Assembly (NCBI GenBank): GCA_003131925.1
Contig: PKWC01000253.1
Location: 1-29,836 of the forward strand
Source: Alphaproteobacteria bacterium
GTDB taxonomy: Bacteria > Pseudomonadota > Alphaproteobacteria > Micropepsales > Micropepsaceae
Direction: 5' to 3'
Length of the DNA stretch: 29,836 bases
Part shown: one piece after another, positions 1 through 8,104 of the stretch
Layout: every line of letters begins with the position of its first letter
How positions within the stretch are numbered: position 1 is the stretch's first letter
Made by a program: the position numbers and the translations under genes
Notes under the pieces: model-generated
The model's database searches: none
Seen by the model: the letters and a program-made list of their open reading frames with translations, nothing else
Told to the model about the DNA's origin: nothing

Positions 1-1963
1 CTACACGCCCGAGATGGTCGAGCGCATTTGCGGCGTGCCGAAGGAAAAGTTCCTGAAGGCTGCCGGGATGATGGCCGCCACGTCGGCGGCCGACAAGGCG
101 ATGACGTCGATGTACGCGCTCGGTTGGACTCAGCACAGCAAGGGTTCGCAGAACATTCGCACCATGGCGATGCTGCAGCTCATCCTCGGCAATATCGGAG
201 TACGCGGTGGCGGCATGAATGCCCTGCGTGGCCATTCGAATATTCAAGGCCTGACCGATCTGGGGCTGATGTCGGAATTGATGCCGGGCTATCTCAACAT
301 GCCGCAGGAGACGGAGCCGGACCTCAAGACCTATCTGTCCACGCGCCAGTACAAGCCGCTCCGACCCAATCAGACGAGCTATTGGCAAAACTACCCGAAG
401 TTCTTCGTGAGCCTGCAGAAGGCATTGTTCGGTGCAGTCGCAACGGCGCAAAACGACTGGGCATACGACTATATTCCCAAGCTCGACAGGCCGAGCTTTG
501 ACGTGCTGCAGACCTTCGAGCTGATGCATCAGGGCAAGCTCACCGGCTATTTCTGCCAGGGCTTCAATCCGCTGCTCGCCTTCCCCAATCGCGCCAAAAT
601 CACGCAGTCGCTGTCCAAACTCAAATGGCTGGTGACGATGGACCCGTTGAACACGGAGACGGCGCGCTTCTGGGAAAATCACGGCGACTACAACGACGTC
701 GACACCGCTGCGATCCAGACCGAAGTGATCCAGCTGCCCACGACGTGCTTTGCCGAAGAGGAAGGTTCGCTGGTGAATTCCGGACGCTGGCTGCAATGGC
801 ATTGGCCGGCTGGAACGCCTCCGGGCGAAGCCAAGCACGACAATTGGATCATGGGAGGAATATATCAGCGCCTGCGCTCGCTTTATCAGAAGGAGGGCGG
901 CGCTTTCCCGGATCCGATTCTCAATCTCACCTGGGACTATACGGACGAGCACGAACCCAAGCCCGCCGAGCTGGCGCGCGAATACAGCGGACGGGCACTG
1001 GCGACGCTCACTGATCCCACCGACAAGACGAAGGTCATCGTCGAAGCGGGCAAACAGCTTCTGAATTTCTCGCAGCTGCGCGACGACGGCTCGACGGCGT
1101 GCGGCTGCTGGATCTATTCCGGGGCCTTCAACGAGGCGGGAAACAACATGACTCGCCGCGACAATACCGACAAGGACGGGCTCGGCACTTATGCGGGCTG
1201 GGCGTGGTCCTGGCCAATCAACCGGCGCATTCTCTACAATCGCGCCTCGTGCGATCTCCAGGGCAAGCCCTGGGATCCCAGCCGCAAGATTCTCGAATGG
1301 GACGGCAGCAAGTGGGTGGGCGGCGATGTGCCCGACATTGCGCCGACGGCGAAGCCCGAGGATGTCGGTCCTTTCATCATGAATGCGGAGGGTTCCGCGC
1401 GTCTCTTCGCGCGCGGACTGATGAAGGAAGGCCCCTTCCCGGTTCACTATGAGCCGTTCGAATCTCCCATTGCCAATCCGGTCAATCCGAAGATCCGGGG
1501 CAATCCTGCCGCACGCGTCTTTGCCGACGATATGAAGCAATTTGCAACATCGGAGGAATTTCCTTATGCGGCGACGTCGTATCGTCTGACCGAGCATTTC
1601 CATTACTGGACCAAGCACGACCGCGTAAATGCGGCCCTGCAGCCGGAATTCTTCGTGGAAATTTCGGAAGAGCTTGCGAAGGAGAAAGGCATCGAACTGG
1701 GCGGCTGGGTGCGCGTCTGGTCGAAGCGGGGCTCGGTCAAGGCAAAAGCGGTCGTGACAAAACGGATCAGGCCTCTGATCTGCGACGGCAAGACCGTGCA
1801 CATCGTGGGCATTCCGCTGCACTGGGGATTCACGGGCGTGGCCCGGAAGGGCTTCGGCCCCAATTCGCTCACGCCTTTCGTCGGCGACGCAAATAGCCAG
1901 ACGCCGGAATACAAGGCGTTCCTGGTGAATATCGAGCCGACCACGCCGCCGGTGGGAGTCTGA
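1..1963 (+). CDS. fdnG: Formate dehydrogenase (FDH-N/O type) major alpha subunit, 3' part
   Basis: Partial gene: the frame is open from the first full codon at base 2 and ends at TGA 1961-1963, leaving 653 residues of a protein usually near 1000. This subunit oxidises formate at a bis-MGD molybdenum or tungsten centre on the periplasmic side. The visible part carries the family's typical stretches (ERICGVPKEKFLKAAG, ALGWTQHSKGSQNIRTMA, GNIGVRGGGMNALRGHSNIQG) and, from about residue 540, the C-terminal dinucleotide-binding domain (LTEHFHYWTKH, HWGFTG). The Tat signal, the [4Fe-4S] cluster and the expected Sec (UGA) codon lie upstream of the window. The complete Sec machinery directly downstream strongly suggests the enzyme is a selenoprotein. 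FdxH starts one base after the stop. Isoenzyme names (fdnG, fdoG) cannot be separated here. Confidence 0.95.
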   Translation, partial: YTPEMVERICGVPKEKFLKAAGMMAATSAADKAMTSMYALGWTQHSKGSQNIRTMAMLQLILGNIGVRGGGMNALRGHSNIQGLTDLGLMSELMPGYLNMPQETEPDLKTYLSTRQYKPLRPNQTSYWQNYPKFFVSLQKALFGAVATAQNDWAYDYIPKLDRPSFDVLQTFELMHQGKLTGYFCQGFNPLLAFPNRAKITQSLSKLKWLVTMDPLNTETARFWENHGDYNDVDTAAIQTEVIQLPTTCFAEEEGSLVNSGRWLQWHWPAGTPPGEAKHDNWIMGGIYQRLRSLYQKEGGAFPDPILNLTWDYTDEHEPKPAELAREYSGRALATLTDPTDKTKVIVEAGKQLLNFSQLRDDGSTACGCWIYSGAFNEAGNNMTRRDNTDKDGLGTYAGWAWSWPINRRILYNRASCDLQGKPWDPSRKILEWDGSKWVGGDVPDIAPTAKPEDVGPFIMNAEGSARLFARGLMKEGPFPVHYEPFESPIANPVNPKIRGNPAARVFADDMKQFATSEEFPYAATSYRLTEHFHYWTKHDRVNAALQPEFFVEISEELAKEKGIELGGWVRVWSKRGSVKAKAVVTKRIRPLICDGKTVHIVGIPLHWGFTGVARKGFGPNSLTPFVGDANSQTPEYKAFLVNIEPTTPPVGV

Positions 1964-1964
1964 C

Positions 1965-2948
1965 ATGTTGGACAATCCGTACCTGCACAACCCCGACGCG
2001 GCGGCCAGCAATCCTCCGACCGAGGGCTTCGTCGAAAATCTTGGAATGGGCGATCTCGTCCGCCGCTCGGCGACCGCGGAACTTCCGCCGCCCACGCGCC
2101 AGCTTACTCCCGTCGCCAAGCTGATCGACGTCTCGAAATGCATCGGCTGCAAGGCGTGCCAATCCGCCTGCATCGAATGGAACAACACCACGCCGGCCAT
2201 AGAAGAGAACGTGGGGACCTATATGAATCCTCACGATCTGACGCCGGAGATGTTCACCCTGATGCGATTTGCGGAATGGGTGAATCCGGAAACCGAGAAT
2301 CTCGAATGGCTGATCCGCAAGGACGGCTGCATGCATTGCGCCGATCCGGGTTGTCTCAAAGCCTGTCCGGCGCCGGGCGCCATCGTGCAATATTCGAATG
2401 GCATCGTCGATTTCATTCACGAGAACTGCATCGGCTGCGGCTATTGCATCAAGGGCTGCCCGTTCAACATACCGCGCATCTCGCGCGTCGATCATCACGC
2501 CTACAAATGCACGCTATGCTCGGATCGCGTCGCAGTCGGGCAAGGGCCGGCTTGCGCCAAAGCCTGTCCAACGCAAGCGATCGTGTTCGGAACCAAAGAC
2601 GACATGAAGAAGCACGCCGAGGAGCGGATCACCGATCTGAAATCCCGCGGCTACAAGAACGCCGGCCTTTATGATCCGGAAGGTGTGGGCGGCACCCATG
2701 TCATGTATGTGCTGCATCACGCGGACAAGCCGCACATCTACAACGACCTGCCCGACAATCCAAAGATCCCGCCCATCGTGGTGGCCTGGAAGGGCGTGAC
2801 CAAATCCGCCGGCCTCGCCCTGATGGGCTTCGCTGCCGCCGGCGCCGTTCTGCACGGGCTGTTCGCGCGCGCGAACCGCGTCAGCGCCGAAGACCGGGAG
2901 AATGCGCAACAGCTGCTGGATGGCAACAAGCCAGGAGGCCGCGCATGA
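1965..2948 (+). CDS. fdxH: Formate dehydrogenase iron-sulfur (beta) subunit
   Basis: 327 residues. It carries electrons from the alpha subunit to the membrane cytochrome b. Sixteen cysteines in four ferredoxin-like groups can be seen: C59/C62/C65/C69, C122/C125/C130/C134, C155/C158/C161/C165 and C182/C185/C197/C201, which fits four [4Fe-4S] clusters. A hydrophobic segment near residues 275-295 (GLALMGFAAAGAVLHGLF) is the C-terminal membrane anchor known in FdnH/FdoH. The protein is somewhat longer than the E. coli homologues (about 295-300), mostly through a longer N-terminus. ATG 1965 follows the alpha stop by one base and has GGGAG at 1954-1958. The 3' end overlaps the gamma subunit by four bases (ATGA), so the two are translationally coupled. 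Also named fdnH or fdoH. Confidence 0.95.
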   Translation: MLDNPYLHNPDAAASNPPTEGFVENLGMGDLVRRSATAELPPPTRQLTPVAKLIDVSKCIGCKACQSACIEWNNTTPAIEENVGTYMNPHDLTPEMFTLMRFAEWVNPETENLEWLIRKDGCMHCADPGCLKACPAPGAIVQYSNGIVDFIHENCIGCGYCIKGCPFNIPRISRVDHHAYKCTLCSDRVAVGQGPACAKACPTQAIVFGTKDDMKKHAEERITDLKSRGYKNAGLYDPEGVGGTHVMYVLHHADKPHIYNDLPDNPKIPPIVVAWKGVTKSAGLALMGFAAAGAVLHGLFARANRVSAEDRENAQQLLDGNKPGGRA

Positions 2949-3643
2949 GCGAGACGATTTTGGTCGAAACCGGCGACGCAATCCGCCCGGGAAATCCCCC
3001 GATGGTGGAACGCTATCGTCTCGGCGCGCGCATCAATCATTGGACAACGGCAATTGCGATGGTGCTCCTCGTGTTGTCCGGACTGGCGATGTTTCATCCG
3101 TCGCTGTTTTTCCTTTCGACTATTTTCGGCGGCGGACAAAATACACGCACATTGCATCCTTGGATCGGGATCATTCTTTCCGTCAGCTTTCTGGTGCTTT
3201 TTATCCAATTCTGGCGCGCCAATCTTTGGAACCGCGCGGACCTCAGCTGGGTCGCCCATATCGGAGATCTCGTCGGCGGCCATGAGGAGAAAGTGCCGGA
3301 AGTGGCCAAATACAACGCCGGCCAGAAATTCGTCTTCTGGGCGATGGCGCTCCTGATTCTGGCGCTGCTCTCCTCGGGAATAATTATCTGGGACGAATAT
3401 TTTTCAAATCTCACCACGATCGAAATCCAGCGAATTGCCCTGCTGGCCCACTCGATCCTGGCGATCCTCGCCATTTGCGTCCTGATCCTGCACGTCTATG
3501 CAGGGATTTGGGTTCGCGGCAGCTTTGACGCTATGATCACGGGCTCCGTGACCGCTGGCTGGGCTTGGCGGCATCATCGCAAATGGTTTCGGCAGCTGGC
3601 GGCTGGAACTGCTGGTGAGGAGAGGCGGTCGCGGGAGTCGTAG
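2945..3643 (+). CDS. fdnI: Formate dehydrogenase cytochrome b (gamma) subunit
   Basis: 232 residues, four predicted membrane helices. It anchors the complex and passes electrons to the quinone pool through two b haems. Haem-ligand candidates sit in the usual places: His in RINHWTTAIAMVLLVLSG (helix 1), His in TLHPWIGIILS (helix 2), and two His in the last helix region (LLAHSILAILAI, LILHVYAGIWVRGS). The KYNAGQKFVFW stretch before helix 3 is typical of FdnI/FdoI. The start is set by the ATGA overlap with fdxH. It ends in TAG, followed by a 41-base gap before fdhE. Also named fdoI. Confidence 0.93.
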   Translation: MSETILVETGDAIRPGNPPMVERYRLGARINHWTTAIAMVLLVLSGLAMFHPSLFFLSTIFGGGQNTRTLHPWIGIILSVSFLVLFIQFWRANLWNRADLSWVAHIGDLVGGHEEKVPEVAKYNAGQKFVFWAMALLILALLSSGIIIWDEYFSNLTTIEIQRIALLAHSILAILAICVLILHVYAGIWVRGSFDAMITGSVTAGWAWRHHRKWFRQLAAGTAGEERRSRES

Positions 3644-3684
3644 GACCACTGCAGAACCGTGGCCCGGTGGGCTCGGGAGGCACG

Positions 3685-4602
3685 ATGTCTGAACCGCGTT
3701 CGATTGAACCCGATCCCTCCATGATCGGGGGGGTGCCAAAAGCGCCGTTCGTCCGGCTTCCCGATCCCGCAATCCTCTTCTCCCGCCGCGCGGCGCGTTT
3801 GAAAGCGCTGGCCGCGAACGCAAATATGGCGCCCTATCTCGAATTCCTTTCGGCGATCTGCGACGCGCAAAGCGCGATCCTTGCTTTTTTGGCGGCCCCC
3901 GCGCTTCCAGCTCCGGAGATCGTGGCGCGTGCGCAACAATTCGACATGCCGCCCATCGATCGCGCCGCGTTCAAGCCCGATGCGGTCATGCACGAGACCT
4001 GCCGCCGCCTCTTCAACGAGCTTGAGAAGACAGAGAAACCAGGCGCCGCCAAAACCGCCCTGGCGCGCATGCGGCAGCTCGACGATCCGTCGCTCGATCG
4101 ATTGATCGCAGCCGTGCTCGCCGATTCAAATCCGGCGGACGCGCTCGCCGAGCACATCTTTGCGGCGGCTGCGGTGCAGGTTCACTTTGCAAGGCTTGCG
4201 TCGCGGATGAATGGCGGCGCCCTCGTTCCAGTCGGTGTCGGAATTTGCCCCGTATGCGGCGGCAGACCTGTCGCGTCGTTGATCGTCGGCTGGTACGGCG
4301 CCGAGGGCGCGCGCTATGCCTCCTGCATGCTCTGCGCGACGCTATGGAATGAGGTCCGCGTCAAATGCCTTGTCTGTGGCTCGACGAAAGGAATCGGCTA
4401 TCAGGAAATCGATGGCGAAGGCGGGAATGTGAAAGCCGAGACCTGCGATGAGTGCGGCAGCTATGTGAAGGTCTTTTACCAGCACAAAGACGTCCAGCTC
4501 GAGCCGGTGGCCGACGATGTGGCAAGCCTTGGTCTCGACCAGCTGCTGCGCGAGAGCGCCTATAGCCGCGGTGGCATAAATCCCTATCTGGCCGGATATT
4601 GA
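3685..4602 (+). CDS. fdhE: Formate dehydrogenase accessory protein FdhE
   Basis: 305 residues, close to E. coli FdhE (309). FdhE is a cytoplasmic rubredoxin-like factor needed for maturation of respiratory formate dehydrogenases. Four CxxC pairs can be seen in the C-terminal half (CPVCGG, CMLCAT, CLVCGS, CDECGS), together with the family's ending (KVFYQHKDVQLEPVADD, then AYSRGGINPYL). The frame is open from a GTG at 3667, but ATG 3685 is preferred because GGGAGG at 3675-3680 sits four bases before it. The stop overlaps the region just before selA, which fits co-transcription with the dehydrogenase and Sec genes. Confidence 0.95.
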   Translation: MSEPRSIEPDPSMIGGVPKAPFVRLPDPAILFSRRAARLKALAANANMAPYLEFLSAICDAQSAILAFLAAPALPAPEIVARAQQFDMPPIDRAAFKPDAVMHETCRRLFNELEKTEKPGAAKTALARMRQLDDPSLDRLIAAVLADSNPADALAEHIFAAAAVQVHFARLASRMNGGALVPVGVGICPVCGGRPVASLIVGWYGAEGARYASCMLCATLWNEVRVKCLVCGSTKGIGYQEIDGEGGNVKAETCDECGSYVKVFYQHKDVQLEPVADDVASLGLDQLLRESAYSRGGINPYLAGY

Positions 4603-4607
4603 GAGCC

Positions 4608-6026
4608 ATGGACAAGCCAGCGCCGCGCAGCCTGCGCGACCTGCCTTCCGTCGAGCTCGTCCTTAAGACGGAAGCCGCGTCCGCGCTGCGGATGCGGTTC
4701 GGCCGTGCGGCTCTCACCGATGCGGTCCGCGCGGAACTGGACGAAGCGCGGACAGCCCTTCGCGCAGGTGCGACGAGCTCCCCGGTCGCGGAAGAAATCG
4801 TCGCTCGCATCTGCGTGCGGCTCGAGGCAGCAGATCGCTCCAGCTTGCGGCCCGTCTTTAATTTAACGGGCACAGTGCTCCATACGAATCTTGGCCGCGC
4901 CGTTCTTGCCGAAGCGGCGGCGGAGGCGGCGGCGATAGCCATGCGCCAGGCCGTCGCCCTCGAATTCGACCTTGCGACGGGCAAGCGTGGCGAGCGCGAC
5001 GATCATGTGAGAGAGCTTCTTCGCGCGCTCACCGGCGCCGAAGACGCGACGGTCGTAAATAACAACGCAGCGGCGGTCCTTCTTGTGCTCAACAGTCTCG
5101 CCCATGGGCGCGAGGCGGTTGTGTCGCGCGGCGAACTGATCGAGATTGGCGGCGCGTTCCGCATGCCGGACATCCTGCTGCGCGCCGGCGCGAAGCTGGT
5201 CGAAGTGGGCACGACGAACCGCACGCATCCGAGCGACTACAGGAACGCGCTCGGTCCCGACACCGGCCTCATTCTCAAGGTACATACCTCCAATTATCGC
5301 ATTCAGGGCTTCACGGCAGGGGTCGATGCCACGAGACTGACGGAGATCGCGCGCGCGGGAAATGTGCCGCTGGTCCATGATCTTGGTTCGGGGACGCTCA
5401 TCGATCTGTCGCGCTATGGCCTCGAAAAGGAGCCGACCGCGCGCCAAGCTCTCGCAGCCGGCGCCGATTTGGTCACATTTTCCGGCGACAAGCTGCTGGG
5501 CGGTCCGCAAGCCGGCTTTATCGTCGGCCGGCGCGAGCTGATCGCGCGCGTCAACCGCAATCCGATGAAGCGCGCCTTGCGGGTCGACAAGATACGCCTC
5601 GCCGCGATCGAGGCGACGCTCAAGCTCTATCGCGATCCCGACCGTCTCGCCGAACGGCTCCCGACATTGCGCATTCTCGCAAGAACGCAGGACGAGATCT
5701 TGGCCCAGGTTCGCCGTCTGCTGCCGCTGGTGACGGCGGCCTTTGGCAGAGACTTCTCGGTGGACATTTGTGCCTGCGAAAGCCAAATCGGTTCCGGTGC
5801 GCTGCCGTTGTCGAATATTCGAAGCTCCGGTTTCGCGATTCGGTCCTTGTGCCACGGTGCGACGCTCGAACGGCTCGCCGCGCGGCTGCGGGGTCTGCCG
5901 ACTCCAATTATCGGACGGATCGACGACAATGCGCTGAAGCTCGACTTGCGCTGTCTCGAAGACGAGGCGGGATTCCAGTCGTCGCTCGCGGAGCTGAACG
6001 GCGCACGCGAAGGTGAGCCGTTGTGA
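4608..6026 (+). CDS. selA: L-seryl-tRNA(Sec) selenium transferase SelA
   Basis: 472 residues (E. coli 463). SelA is a PLP enzyme that converts Ser-tRNA(Sec) to Sec-tRNA(Sec) with selenophosphate. Motifs include RPVFNLTGTVLHTNLGRA near residues 81-98, VHDLGSGTL near 257-264, and FSGDKLLGGPQAG, where the lysine falls at residue 295, the number of the PLP lysine in E. coli SelA. ATG 4608 lies five bases after the fdhE stop. A TTG at 4599 is in frame but less likely. The TGA stop overlaps the GTG start of selB, so the two genes are translationally coupled. Confidence 0.97.
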   Translation: MDKPAPRSLRDLPSVELVLKTEAASALRMRFGRAALTDAVRAELDEARTALRAGATSSPVAEEIVARICVRLEAADRSSLRPVFNLTGTVLHTNLGRAVLAEAAAEAAAIAMRQAVALEFDLATGKRGERDDHVRELLRALTGAEDATVVNNNAAAVLLVLNSLAHGREAVVSRGELIEIGGAFRMPDILLRAGAKLVEVGTTNRTHPSDYRNALGPDTGLILKVHTSNYRIQGFTAGVDATRLTEIARAGNVPLVHDLGSGTLIDLSRYGLEKEPTARQALAAGADLVTFSGDKLLGGPQAGFIVGRRELIARVNRNPMKRALRVDKIRLAAIEATLKLYRDPDRLAERLPTLRILARTQDEILAQVRRLLPLVTAAFGRDFSVDICACESQIGSGALPLSNIRSSGFAIRSLCHGATLERLAARLRGLPTPIIGRIDDNALKLDLRCLEDEAGFQSSLAELNGAREGEPL

Positions 6027-8104
6027 TTGTTGGCACCGCGGGACATATCGATCACGGCAAGACCGCTCTGATCAGGGCTCTGACCGGCGTCGATACCGAC
6101 CGGCTGAAGGAAGAGAAGGCACGCGGCATTACCATCGATCTGGGTTTCGCCTATCTGCCCGCGCCCCATGGAAACTCGATCGGCTTCGTCGACGTGCCAG
6201 GTCACGAGCGCTTCGTGCACACCATGCTTGCAGGCGCGAGCGGCATTGACTTCGCGCTGCTCGCAGTGGCCGCCGACGACGGTTGCATGCCGCAAACGTT
6301 CGAACATGTCGCCATCATGGATCTGCTCGGCATTCGGGGCGGTGTCGTTGCGCTGACCAAGGCCGACGTCGCCACGCCGGACCGTCTCGCCACTGTCACC
6401 GATGATATCCGCGCGATTCTCGCCGGCACATGCCTGGAATCTGCCCAGATCATCCCGGTTTCCGCACTCACAGGTCAGGGGATGGATGCGCTGCGGGAAC
6501 AGCTTTTCGCTGCCGCCGATGTAATGATCGGTCGCGCGGCCTCCGGTCGTCTCCGGTTGGCTATCGACCGCTCCTTCACCCTTGCAGGGGCGGGAGTTGT
6601 CGTCACAGGGACCGTGCTTACCGGTTCGGTCCGGGTCGGTGATCCTGTCGTCGTCAGCCCTTCTGGTCTGCGAGCGCGGGTACGAAGCCTGCATGTCCAC
6701 AATCACCCGGCGAATGAGGGTCATGCCGGCGAACGCTGCGCCCTCAATCTCGCAGGCGATGGAATCACCAAAGCGGCGATCGGCCGCGGTGATGTCGCGC
6801 TCAATCCCGAACTCCACGCGCCGACAGATCGGATCGATGCTACCCTTCGCCTGCTTGCTGGTGAGAAGAGACCGCTTGGCCAATGGTTTCCGGTTCGCCT
6901 TCATCATGCGGCGGCCGAAGTAGGAGCGCGGATCGTACTTCTGGAGGAAGCGGCGATTGCGCCCGGCGCCACAGCGATGGTGCAGCTCGTCCTTGATCGG
7001 CCCATCGCGGCCGCGCTCCACGACCGCTATGTCGTCCGCGATGTCTCGGCACAGCGCACGCTCGGCGGTGGTCGATTTCTCGATCTGCGCGCGCCGGCGC
7101 GCAAGCGGCGCACGCCGGAGCGGCGTTTGCAGCTTGAGGCCGCGGCGCTGCCCGATATCACGGAGTCGCTTCGCGCGCTGTTGAAGGCGCCGCCGTACTA
7201 TTGGGATTGGAACTCGTATTGTCGCGATCATGCGATGTCCCCCCCACAGGTGGCGGCGCTCGTCGATGCGTTGGGTCTGATAATTCTGGAGTCGGGTACT
7301 TCCGCCATTGCGATGCTGCCGGCACGATGGGGCATCTTCTCTGCGTCAGTGCTCGAAACGCTTTCGTTGTTTCACGCGGAGAACCCGGATCTCCAGGGCC
7401 TCGGGCGCGAGCGGTTGCGACTGTTGTTGCAGCCGCGACTGCCCGCAGCGTCTTTTGCGACGGCACTGCAGAGCCTGGCGCGCGACAAGCAGATCGCGCT
7501 CGACGGCGCCTTCGTGCGTCTGGCCTCTCACACGGTGCGGATGACCGGGGCGGACGAGATGCTCTGGGCTGAGATTTGTCCATTGCTCGGCGAATCGATG
7601 CGCTTTCGTCCGCCGCGAGTTCGAGACATCGCTGCGCATTTGCACAGACCCGAAGGCGATATCCGACGGCTGCTCAAGCTCGTTGCGCGATTGGGCAGCG
7701 TGGACGAGGTGGCGCATGATCACTTTTTCCTGCGCGATGCCGTCCGCCAGATGGTGGCGATCGCCGCCGGCGCGGCTGCGGCCGGAGCCGGCGGGGAATT
7801 CACGGCTGCGCAATTTCGCGATCGCGTCGAGAACGGTCGTAAGGTAGCGATCCAGATTCTCGATTTCTTCGATCGACACGGCGTCACGCTCAGGCGCGGC
7901 GATTTGCGCAGGATGAACAAGCACCGCCTGGACATGTTTGGACCATTCGATCCCTTGTCCGAGGCGGTGGATTCGAGGAATTGCATTGGAAGAGAAGCGT
8001 CTCCGGTGGGGCGTCCGGACTTCAAATCCGGGTGGGGCAGCGAGACTGTCCCGGGTGGGTTCGACTCCCGCTCTCTTCCGCCACAATCCGGGCTTCTCAA
8101 GTGA
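6023..8104 (+). CDS. selB: Selenocysteine-specific elongation factor SelB, with C-terminus encoded through selC
   Basis: 693 residues against 614 in E. coli. SelB carries Sec-tRNA(Sec) to the ribosome and binds the SECIS hairpin through C-terminal winged-helix domains. GTPase motifs can be seen: GHIDHGKT (7-14), the switch I stretch RGITIDLG, DVPGH (57-61) and TKAD (112-115). The last winged helix includes FRDRVENGRKVAIQILDFFDRHG and RRGD, and recognisable homology ends near residue 640. The GTG start is supported by its overlap with the selA stop and by AAGGTGAG at 6010-6017. Residues 656-687 are encoded exactly by the tRNA-Sec gene, followed by QSGLLK and TGA at 8102-8104. There is no earlier in-frame stop. 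The stop region also overlaps the 3' end of convergent selD by eight bases. Confidence 0.96.
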   Translation: MIVGTAGHIDHGKTALIRALTGVDTDRLKEEKARGITIDLGFAYLPAPHGNSIGFVDVPGHERFVHTMLAGASGIDFALLAVAADDGCMPQTFEHVAIMDLLGIRGGVVALTKADVATPDRLATVTDDIRAILAGTCLESAQIIPVSALTGQGMDALREQLFAAADVMIGRAASGRLRLAIDRSFTLAGAGVVVTGTVLTGSVRVGDPVVVSPSGLRARVRSLHVHNHPANEGHAGERCALNLAGDGITKAAIGRGDVALNPELHAPTDRIDATLRLLAGEKRPLGQWFPVRLHHAAAEVGARIVLLEEAAIAPGATAMVQLVLDRPIAAALHDRYVVRDVSAQRTLGGGRFLDLRAPARKRRTPERRLQLEAAALPDITESLRALLKAPPYYWDWNSYCRDHAMSPPQVAALVDALGLIILESGTSAIAMLPARWGIFSASVLETLSLFHAENPDLQGLGRERLRLLLQPRLPAASFATALQSLARDKQIALDGAFVRLASHTVRMTGADEMLWAEICPLLGESMRFRPPRVRDIAAHLHRPEGDIRRLLKLVARLGSVDEVAHDHFFLRDAVRQMVAIAAGAAAAGAGGEFTAAQFRDRVENGRKVAIQILDFFDRHGVTLRRGDLRRMNKHRLDMFGPFDPLSEAVDSRNCIGREASPVGRPDFKSGWGSETVPGGFDSRSLPPQSGLLK
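7988..8083 (+). tRNA. selC: tRNA-Sec (UCA anticodon), inside the selB frame
   Basis: 96 bases with encoded CCA. The 8-bp acceptor stem GGAAGAGA (7988-7995) pairs with TCTCTTCC (8072-8079), followed by discriminator G8080 and CCA 8081-8083. The T stem 8055-8059/8067-8071 (one G-U pair) closes loop TTCGACT. The anticodon stem CCGGA (8015-8019)/TCCGG (8027-8031) holds the loop CTTCAAA, with anticodon TCA at 8022-8024. A long variable arm (about 8032-8054) is present. The 8+5 acceptor/T arrangement and the GTCTCCGGTGGGG stretch match bacterial selC closely. It lies wholly within selB with no separate promoter recognised, so it is probably cut from the fdn-fdhE-selAB transcript. A promoter hidden inside selB cannot be excluded. 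Confidence 0.97.
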
